Below, piece after piece: positions 1 through 5,243 of a stretch of DNA of 5,243 nucleotides (positions within the stretch are counted from its first letter, which is position 1; every line of letters starts with the position of its first letter). Made by a program: the position numbers and the translations under genes. The stretch is taken from contig VAYG01000149.1 in NCBI GenBank assembly GCA_005885015.1, positions 1 through 5,243 of the forward strand, read 5' to 3'. A model generated the notes under the pieces. The model was not told where the DNA came from and searched no databases. It saw only the letters and a list, made by a program, of their open reading frames with translations. The stretch comes from Actinomycetota bacterium. GTDB taxonomy: Bacteria > Actinomycetota > UBA4738.

Positions 1-962
1 AAGAACAGACCGAGGGAAACAAACGTCGGCCACGGGGCCAGGTGCCCCCGCCGAGCCAGGAGGAGCGCGACGACGGCCACCGACAAGAAGAACACGAGCC
101 CCGGGCCCGTCCGCACCGTTGGAGGCCTCCACTCCACGATCGTGTCGGAGATCACCCGGTTCGCCGGGATGCCAACGGCGTAGCGCCACACGCGAAGGCC
201 GTATGGATTGACGTTCGCCGCCAGCATCGAGGCGAACCCCACTCGGACCAGCCGACCGGCCATGGTCCGGTCGTCGTACCGGGCCCTGGCCTGGAGCCAG
301 GCCAGGGCCACGAGTACTGGGGCGAGGAAGAAGCTTCCGTGCAGGTTGGCCCACACCACGACGATCGGGGGGATCCACCACAGACGCGCAGGATGCCTTT
401 CCCGGTCAGAGAGCAGCCACAGAGTCAGAGCGAATAGGAGGAGCCCAAGGAGCTGGGGGCGCAGGATGGCGCCCGGCAACCAGACGGCGAAGGACGCGAT
501 TGTCAGCCAGGCGGCCGGCTTGGTCCCCGCGCCTCGCGCGCGGCATGCCAGGAAAACGCAGGCCGCCACGGCCCCGGCCAGCAGGGCTCGGGTCAGGATC
601 AACATGGGCCACCCCCCCACCCGGTACAGGAGGGCCCACAAGACTTCCGCTCCCCACTGCTGGTTTAGCCACGCCTCGCCTCGCGCGGTGAAGGAGAACA
701 GGTCCGTTGAGAGCAGACGATGCGTATGCAGCATGATGTTGCCGGCCCGGACCTGATACGCCAGGTCGATCGTAGAAAGTTTCGGAACCATGAGCGCCAG
801 GACCGGGATGGCCACGGCCACGAATGCCCAGAGTTCCGCGAGCGAGAGTTGCCTGCGACCGATGACGAGGCCGGATCCCTCCGAGGGCCCCCGTCGATCC
901 CTCGAGGATTCGGACCCTGCCATCTCCCCAGGGACCCAGGGCGACCTCGTAATAGCTCCCAT
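1..962 (-). CDS. Multi-pass membrane protein, possible GT-C-type glycosyltransferase (C-terminus outside window)
   Basis: An open frame runs from ATG 962 to the window edge, giving 320 codons with no stop. A polar, probably cytoplasmic tail of about 40 residues is followed by a first membrane helix (about 44-60). A conserved-looking extracytoplasmic segment follows: TIDLAYQVRAG (64-74), STDLFSFTARGEAWLNQQWG (85-104) and EVLWALLYRVGGWP (106-119). Further hydrophobic helices lie at about 120-140, 152-180, 195-222 and 288-302. Other recognisable pieces are LRPQLLGLLLFAL (167-179), WANLHGSFF (204-212), NVNPYGLRVW (250-259) and EWRPPT (277-282). This resembles a family of uncharacterised bacterial membrane proteins, and its layout (an acidic residue in the first external loop, then many helices) recalls lipid-dependent GT-C glycosyltransferases. 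The sugar-transfer role is inference. It starts 36 bases after tadC in the same direction, with a weak G-rich ribosome site (970-977), so it is probably in the same operon. ATG 921 is an alternative start. Confidence 0.75.
   Translation of the reverse strand, partial: MGAITRSPWVPGEMAGSESSRDRRGPSEGSGLVIGRRQLSLAELWAFVAVAIPVLALMVPKLSTIDLAYQVRAGNIMLHTHRLLSTDLFSFTARGEAWLNQQWGAEVLWALLYRVGGWPMLILTRALLAGAVAACVFLACRARGAGTKPAAWLTIASFAVWLPGAILRPQLLGLLLFALTLWLLSDRERHPARLWWIPPIVVVWANLHGSFFLAPVLVALAWLQARARYDDRTMAGRLVRVGFASMLAANVNPYGLRVWRYAVGIPANRVISDTIVEWRPPTVRTGPGLVFFLSVAVVALLLARRGHLAPWPTFVSLGLF
282..309. repeat. Perfect 13-base inverted repeat with 2-base spacer
   Basis: The arms are GGCCCTGGCCTGG (282-294) and CCAGGCCAGGGCC (297-309), separated by AG. 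All 13 pairs match. It lies inside the membrane protein gene, where the minus strand encodes ALAWLQARA. In RNA it could form a very stable hairpin once the innermost pair opens to give a loop. No U-run follows on either strand, so it does not look like an intrinsic terminator. Its function is unknown, and it may be a by-product of alanine/leucine/arginine codon choice in GC-rich DNA. Confidence 0.85.
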
Positions 963-998
963 CGTCGCGCTCGCCCCGTTCGGCGCTGGTGCTCGGGC

Positions 999-1920
999 TC
1001 AGAAATTGAGCCCGGAGAACGTCCTCACGAGCCGGATGATCCCCGGGCCCAAGAGCACGATGAACATCGAGGGCAGGATGCAGAAGATCAACGGGAACAG
1101 GAGTTTCACCGGGATCTTCTGAGCCTTCTCTTCCGCCCTCTGCCGGCGCTTCATCCGCAGCTCTTTCGATTGCGCCCGAAGAACCTTGGCGATGCTGATC
1201 CCGAAGGTGTCGGCCTGGACCATGGCCAGAACGAAGGCTCGCAGCTCCTCGACATCGGTGCGGGCTGCCAGATCGCGGAAAGCGTCGACTCGGGGAATTC
1301 CGAGTTGGATTTCCTGGAGCATCCGGCCGATCTCGTCGGACAGTGGGCCGGGAACGTTGCGCCGGACATGAGCCATGGCGGCGTCGAACCCGAGCCCCGC
1401 CTCGACGGCGATCGTGAGGAGGTCCATGGTGTCGGGCATCGCCTTGCGGATGGCCTCCTGACGGTTGATGGCCTTCTGCCCGAGTCCCCCGCCGGGGATC
1501 AGATATCCGACCGCCGCGCCGAAGATCGGAGCGGCCGTGAGCAGCAACCTGTTCCCGCCGCCCATGACGACGAGGCCGTAGCAGAGAAGCGCGGCGCCGA
1601 GGGAGCCAAAGATCTTGAAGGCCGCCACCTTTTCGGCGTCCATCCCGGAGGGGCTTCCGGCCAGGACGAGCTTGCGGGCGATCCGCTCTCGCATCCCGAT
1701 CGGCGTGACTCTCTTGGCCGTGCGCCCCAGTCCGGCCACCAGGGGGATCAGCGCACGCTCCAGGAACGGCTCGGCCAGCTCCTTCCCGCGGAGATCGATC
1801 TCTTTCACCTGGGAGCGAAGGATCTCGAGAATCGGCCATTGCGGCGTCCAGGGCCACGCCGGCAACGACGACCGCGCCGAACGTGCCCAGCAGGGCGAGC
1901 GAGATCCACATGCTAGACAT
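999..1920 (-). CDS. tadC: TadC-like platform protein, apparent +1 frameshift near the N-terminus
   Basis: This encodes the second Tad inner-membrane platform protein, partner of TadB and CpaF. Two frames are needed to read it. From the ATG at 1920, one frame gives a normal TadC-like membrane helix (WISLALLGTFGAVVVAGVAL) up to about residue 29. The remaining 277 residues, from about 1832 down to the TGA at 1001-999, are in another frame. They contain QVKEIDLRGKELAEPFLER, a helix pair (about 104-141 in restored numbering), the T2SSF domain (from about 161, MPDTMDLLTIAVEAGLGF; then QADTFGISIAKVLRAQS), and a C-terminal helix ending VLLGPGIIRLVRTFSGLNF. Removing one base near 1830 restores about 306 residues, close to the usual TadC length. 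Without repair, the C-terminal frame could start at GTG 1808-1806 (269 residues), but it would then lack the first helix. A sequence error or a true mutation would both explain this. The family assignment is secure; whether the gene works is not. Confidence 0.88.
1805..1850 (-). other. Frameshift interval in tadC
   Basis: Upstream of this interval the frame starting at 1920 reads as sensible TadC. Downstream, sense resumes one base out of register. Past the junction the first frame turns into an arginine- and proline-rich shadow that meets no stop until 406. The second frame upstream of the junction reads as WPWTPQWP, the shadow of tadB and the tadC start. The plus strand at 1821-1833 reads GATCTCGAGAATC. 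Dropping one A of 1830-1831 makes the perfect 12-base palindrome GATCTCGAGATC and restores the frame as AMADLEILRSQVKEIDL. Other single-base deletions nearby would also restore it, so the exact site is not fixed. Confidence 0.75.
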
Positions 1921-3814
1921 CGATCTTCACCGTCTTCCTCGCCCAGATCGTGCCGACCACCATCAACACCGCGCCTGTCACCAGAAAGATGATGCCCGGC
2001 CTGGTCGTCCACAGCAGCCGCATGTAATCGCCGTTGATCCACGCAAGGTACAGCGCCATCAGGAACGGCATGGCAATCAGGATCTTCACCGATAGCCGTC
2101 CCTCGGCCGACAACACCTGCACCTGTCTGCGGACGGCGTCACGTTCCCGCACCGTCTCCGACAGAGTGTCCAGGATTTCGGCCAGATTGCCGCCGATCTC
2201 GCGCTGTACGTTGACGCCCATGATGGCCCACTTGAACTCCTCGGTCCCGACCCGCTCGGCCAGCGCGTTCAGCGCTTCGTCGAACGGGCGTCCGAGGCGG
2301 ATCTCGGTCACCACTCGGGCGAACTCGGGACCGCCCGGCTCCCCGATCTCCTGGGCCACCGCGTCCAGGGCCTGCTGGAAGCTGTGCCCGGCGCGCATGG
2401 AGCTGGCCAGGATCATGAGCACGTCCGGCAGCTGAGATTGCAGCATGTCCAGCCGCTTGCGCAGCTTCCTCTGGACGAAGAGGAAGGGGAGCGCTGCCCC
2501 CAATACACCCACGATGGGCGCGATGAGGAGGCTCCGGAACAACAGCCCCCCGATGACGATCCCGAGGAGGCCGGTCACGATCGCGGCGCCCACCACCTCC
2601 CCCGGCGTTACGGGAAGCCCGGCCCGCTCCAGCTTCCGATCCAGCGACGATTTGAATCCGCTCGCTTCAGCGACCACCTCTCCCAGCTGCACGAGGGATC
2701 CCGGGACCCACGCGGCCGGGCTCTCCTGCTGGCGCTTTCCTTCTTCTTGCGCCCATTTGGGAGCCGACAGCCGCACGGCCAGTTCCCGGTCGCGGCGGGA
2801 TCGGTAGCGTGCGCCGAAGATCATCGTGCTCAGCAGGAACGCGGCCAGGAACGACAGCGAAAGGGTGATCGCCAGCCCCCAGACCCCGAACAGCAGCCGT
2901 CCGGGCTCTCCCGGTGTGGAACCGGGCGCTGACAGCCGGGGCATAAGCACGATCGACAGGTCCTGTCCGGCCGGGGTGGTCAAGCCGATGGTCACCTGGG
3001 CCCCGGCCGGGCCTTTGGACCGGTACAGCACGAGGTATTGGCGGCCCAGCTGCGTGCCCAGGTTCTGGTAGAGCCTGGCCAGATCGGCCGTGCTGGCCGC
3101 CTGGAGCTTGCCTCCGGTCGCCTCGGACAGCTTGTTCAGTCCGGCGAAGTCCGTATGGGAGCCCTGCAGGCCCACGGAGAAGACGGCGGCGGAGACCTTG
3201 GAGACTGCCTTGATTGCTTGGTCCAGGGAGAGCGCGCTTCCCACGTCCGTCCCGTCGGTCAGGAGCACGATGTTGTGCTGGGCGGGGCCGGAGAACATTG
3301 CCGCGGCCGCGGCGACCCCGTCGTACAGCTTGGTGCCCGGTTGCGTCCGGGTGACGGAATCCAGGGAGGAGAGGACGGACTCGTGATCGCCGGTCATCGG
3401 GACAAGGACCCGCGGCTTGTTGGAGAAGGTCAGCACACCGACCGAGACACCAGCAGGCAGGCTCCGGACGAACAGCTGAGCGGCGGCGACGGCCTGCGTC
3501 AAGGGCGCGCCCGCCACGCTCCGCGAGGTATCGATGGCCAGCACCACGTCGACTCGCCTGCCGGTCTCCAGCAGTGGCCTGATGGTGATGATCGTGGATG
3601 GTGACCCGTTCTCGGTGACACGGATGTCTCCCTGCGAGACCTCTCCACCCACCGCGACGGTCACGCTCACGGTGGGGTACGCGCTCGTGTCAACCTTCCT
3701 GATCTGGACCGGCGAATCGGAGGGCAGCGCGGCCCGGCCCAGGCTCCCGCCGATCGCCGACACCAGGAACAGGAAGAGCCCGGTTACCAATGCGATCCGC
3801 ATCTTCCGAGTCAT
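1913..3814 (-). CDS. tadB: TadB-like type II secretion F platform protein with N-terminal VWA domain
   Basis: This 633-residue protein is about twice the usual TadB length of roughly 300. Residues 1-29 look like a signal peptide or signal anchor: a basic start (MTRKMR), then a hydrophobic core. A short beta-rich segment (37-83) precedes a von Willebrand A domain (about 88-265). The VWA metal site is intact: DTSRS (95-99), Thr161 in PGTKLYDG, and Asp187 in LLTDGTD. A membrane helix (about 308-333) is followed by the basic RYRSRRDR, which suggests that the VWA domain is outside and the rest starts in the cytoplasm. The TadB part follows: a helix pair (about 409-447), the cytoplasmic T2SSF domain (about 455-575, with QLPDVLMILASSMRAGHSF and GGNLAEILDTLSETVRER), and two closing helices (about 578-592 and 607-625). 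Its role is to form the inner-membrane pilus platform with TadC. It starts within the cpaF stop (ATGA) and has only a weak G-rich ribosome site, so translation is probably coupled to cpaF. Confidence 0.95.
   Translation of the reverse strand: MTRKMRIALVTGLFLFLVSAIGGSLGRAALPSDSPVQIRKVDTSAYPTVSVTVAVGGEVSQGDIRVTENGSPSTIITIRPLLETGRRVDVVLAIDTSRSVAGAPLTQAVAAAQLFVRSLPAGVSVGVLTFSNKPRVLVPMTGDHESVLSSLDSVTRTQPGTKLYDGVAAAAAMFSGPAQHNIVLLTDGTDVGSALSLDQAIKAVSKVSAAVFSVGLQGSHTDFAGLNKLSEATGGKLQAASTADLARLYQNLGTQLGRQYLVLYRSKGPAGAQVTIGLTTPAGQDLSIVLMPRLSAPGSTPGEPGRLLFGVWGLAITLSLSFLAAFLLSTMIFGARYRSRRDRELAVRLSAPKWAQEEGKRQQESPAAWVPGSLVQLGEVVAEASGFKSSLDRKLERAGLPVTPGEVVGAAIVTGLLGIVIGGLLFRSLLIAPIVGVLGAALPFLFVQRKLRKRLDMLQSQLPDVLMILASSMRAGHSFQQALDAVAQEIGEPGGPEFARVVTEIRLGRPFDEALNALAERVGTEEFKWAIMGVNVQREIGGNLAEILDTLSETVRERDAVRRQVQVLSAEGRLSVKILIAMPFLMALYLAWINGDYMRLLWTTRPGIIFLVTGAVLMVVGTIWARKTVKIDV
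1927..1931 (-). promoter_or_regulatory. Ribosome binding site for tadC
   Basis: GGTGA, read on the minus strand, lies 6 bases before the ATG at 1920-1918. It can pair with the UCACC of the 16S rRNA tail. This supports 1920 as the tadC start, overlapping the end of tadB by 8 bases, rather than the later ATG at 1911. It also places initiation in the frame that encodes the hydrophobic N-terminus, which is not the frame of the rest of tadC. Confidence 0.6.
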
Positions 3815-5136
3815 CGGACCGCCGCCGCCCCCACCACGGGCATGAACACCCTCGGCAGGACCACGATGCCGCGGTCCTGCAGCTTGTCCAGGAAATGTGG
3901 TCGCAGGCCAGTGGGCCGCAGCTCGCCCAGATACCGTCCGTGCTCGTCGACACCGGCGCGGAAGTCGAACACGAAGAGGTCTTGAATCGTGATGACCTCG
4001 CCCTCCATCCCGACCACTTCGGTGATGTGCGTGAGACGTCGCGTGCCGTCCTTCAAGCGAGCCTGATGCAGGATCAAGTTGATCGCGGACGCGATCTGCT
4101 CCCGGATGGCCCGCCCTCCCAGATCCATTCCGGCCATCAGCGTCATCGTCTCGAGCCGGGACAGCACGTCACGAGGAGAGTTGGCATGGATGGTGCTGAT
4201 CGAGCCGTCGTGGCCGGTGTTCATGGCCTGGAGCATGTCCAGCGCTTCCCCGCCACGGACCTCACCGACGACGATGCGGTCGGGTCGCATCCTGAGGGCG
4301 TTACGGACCAGGTCGCGGATGCTGACCTCACCTTTGCCCTCGATGTTGGGTGGGCGGGCCTCCAGCCGAACGATATGCGGCTGCTGCAGCCTGAGCTCTG
4401 CTGCATCCTCGATCGTGATGATGCGCTCGTCCTCAGGAAGGAACGAGGAGAGGACGTTGAGTGTCGTCGTCTTCCCGGCGCCGGTTCCCCCGGACACCAG
4501 GATGTTGATCCGTCCCTGCACGCACGCATGAAGGAACTCGACGCTACTGGCGGTCAACGTGCCGAACGAGACGAGGTCTTCAGCCCCGTAGGGATCGCTG
4601 GAGAACTTCCGGATGGTCAAGGTCGGACCGTCCAGGGCGAGCGGCGGGATGATGGCGTTGACACGCGATCCGTCGGGGAGCCGACTGTCCACGTACGGCG
4701 AAGCTTCGTCGACGCGGCGGCCCACCCGCGACACGATCTTGTCGATGGTTCGACGCAGCTGCTCCTCGTTCAGGAACTTGGCTCCGGTCCAGTAGAGTTT
4801 TCCTCCTCGCTCCACGTAGATCGTGTAGGCATTGTTGACCATGATCTCAGTCACGCTGGGGTCTCGGATATAGGGCTCGAGCGGCCCCAGGCCCAGGACG
4901 CTATCGCCGATCTGCTGGATGACGTATGCCTTCTCCTGGCTGGTGAGGGCGACCTGTTCCTCCTCCAGCAACTCCCCCAGCCGGCGCTGCACGAGCGTTT
5001 GCAGCTGGTCGTCCGACATCGAAGCGTCGTACAGCTTCGGCCCCAGACCCTCGACCAGCGCGACCTGGATCCGGGCCTGGACGTCCGCGATCCGATCGTT
5101 CCCTTCGGTCTTGGCCAGTCGTTCGGCAAGCGACAC
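3811..5136 (-). CDS. cpaF: CpaF/TadA family Tad pilus assembly ATPase
   Basis: This 441-residue protein is a complete secretion ATPase of the CpaF/TadA branch of the VirB11/GspE superfamily. Members form cytoplasmic hexamers that hydrolyse ATP to drive Flp pilin assembly through the TadB/TadC platform. The helical N-terminal domain covers about residues 1-90, and LGLGPLEPYI and VTEIMVNN (81-102) are typical of the family. The segment from about 125 to 180 includes VGRRVDEASPYVDSRLPDGS and IPPLALDGPTLTIRKF. Visible catalytic motifs are Walker A GGTGAGKTT (216-224, Lys222), the Asp box TIEDAAEL (241-248), Walker B RIVVGEVRG (287-295, Glu292) and the His box GHDGSISTIHANS (308-320). Nothing essential is missing. 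The start is GTG, and no in-frame start lies close upstream. GGAG sits only 3 bases before it and a GAGGGGGG run lies further upstream, so the ribosome site is imperfect. The stop overlaps the tadB start in ATGA. The C-terminus ends in a short alanine-rich tail. Confidence 0.97.
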   Translation of the reverse strand: MSLAERLAKTEGNDRIADVQARIQVALVEGLGPKLYDASMSDDQLQTLVQRRLGELLEEEQVALTSQEKAYVIQQIGDSVLGLGPLEPYIRDPSVTEIMVNNAYTIYVERGGKLYWTGAKFLNEEQLRRTIDKIVSRVGRRVDEASPYVDSRLPDGSRVNAIIPPLALDGPTLTIRKFSSDPYGAEDLVSFGTLTASSVEFLHACVQGRINILVSGGTGAGKTTTLNVLSSFLPEDERIITIEDAAELRLQQPHIVRLEARPPNIEGKGEVSIRDLVRNALRMRPDRIVVGEVRGGEALDMLQAMNTGHDGSISTIHANSPRDVLSRLETMTLMAGMDLGGRAIREQIASAINLILHQARLKDGTRRLTHITEVVGMEGEVITIQDLFVFDFRAGVDEHGRYLGELRPTGLRPHFLDKLQDRGIVVLPRVFMPVVGAAAVR

Positions 5137-5150
5137 CGTCTCCGCCCCCC

Positions 5151-5243
5151 TCAGCGCTTTCTCTTCCCGGCGGGGCGCCGCGACTGTGCCACCGATGAGG
5201 GCACAGCCAGGCGCTTCGCCAGGGAGTGGAGGCTCTTGGCGAC
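5151..5243 (-). CDS. C-terminal end of a possible TadZ/CpaE-like ATPase (partial)
   Basis: Only the last 30 codons and a TGA stop are inside the window; the gene continues past position 5243. The visible peptide begins VAKSLHSLAKRLAVP and ends in a basic tail, SRRPAGKRKR. TadZ/CpaE proteins, the MinD-like P-loop ATPases that localise Tad machinery, commonly end in a helix of the pattern VAxxLxxLAxxL, and they often lie directly upstream of cpaF. That short pattern and the position are the only support. No nucleotide-binding motif is visible, so the identification is an inference. The stop is 14 bases before the GTG start of cpaF, which implies co-transcription. The strongly basic tail could equally belong to another protein of the locus. 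Confidence 0.55.
   Translation of the reverse strand, partial: VAKSLHSLAKRLAVPSSVAQSRRPAGKRKR

Noticed and set aside
282..309. The inverted repeat as an intrinsic terminator.
   Set aside because: No T-run follows on either strand, and the open reading frame continues through it for about 280 more bases to the window edge.
612..618. A run of seven C (seven G on the coding strand) in the membrane protein gene, considered as a frameshift or phase-variation tract.
   Set aside because: With seven G the frame reads LLYRVGGWPMLILTRALL, with sensible sequence on both sides, so the gene is in frame. Seven bases is short for a phase-variable tract, and nothing else supports switching.
1805..1850. Programmed ribosomal frameshifting as the explanation for tadC.
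   Set aside because: The shift would be +1, and there is no stop codon, rare-codon slippery site or upstream pairing element at the junction. TadC is not known to use recoding.
720..1916. A 398-codon plus-strand open frame, and others such as 42-437, 208-756 and 3038-3604.
   Set aside because: They lie opposite well-supported minus-strand genes, show low-complexity Arg/Gly/Pro/Asp-rich translations and contain no recognisable domain.
406..1920. A 504-codon minus-strand open frame starting at the tadC ATG.
   Set aside because: Only its first 29 or so codons are meaningful. The rest is arginine-, proline- and glycine-rich and overlaps tadC and the downstream gene in the wrong frame. It stays open because GC-rich DNA has few stop codons.
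1833..2042. An upstream extension of the tadC body frame to an ATG at 2042.
   Set aside because: It would overlap the end of tadB by about 130 bases. Its translation (many Arg, His, Asp and Cys, and no helix) looks like a shadow of tadB.

Overview
The window is GC-rich, and every gene I can support lies on the minus strand, so it is read from high to low coordinates. It is part of a Tad/Flp (type IVc) pilus or secretion locus. In transcription order it holds: the last 30 codons of a gene that may be a TadZ/CpaE-like ATPase (5243-5151); the hexameric ATPase cpaF/tadA (5136-3811); a tadB platform gene whose N-terminus carries a secreted von Willebrand A (VWA) domain (3814-1913); the second platform gene tadC (1920-999), with an apparent one-base frameshift near its start; and a multi-pass membrane protein gene (962-1, incomplete at the window edge) of a type that looks like a GT-C-class glycosyltransferase. 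No RNA genes, CRISPR arrays, insertion sequences or clear promoters or terminators were seen.

Spacing points to one operon. There are 14 bases between the first two genes, a 4-base ATGA overlap between cpaF and tadB, an 8-base overlap between tadB and tadC, and 36 bases between tadC and the last gene. CpaF would supply ATP-driven force from the cytoplasm, and TadB and TadC would form the inner-membrane platform on which Flp-type prepilins are assembled. The VWA domain fused to TadB would sit outside the cytoplasmic membrane. Prepilin, prepilin peptidase, TadE/F and CpaB genes are not in the window. They may lie outside it.

The organism cannot be named from this window. The high GC, the CpaF sequence style, the VWA-TadB fusion and the type of downstream membrane protein suggest an Actinomycetota or Chloroflexota-like environmental bacterium. 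This is inference from memory of similar proteins. The points most worth checking are the tadC frameshift, the VWA-TadB fusion, the membrane protein gene attached to the operon, and a 13-base perfect inverted repeat inside that last gene.
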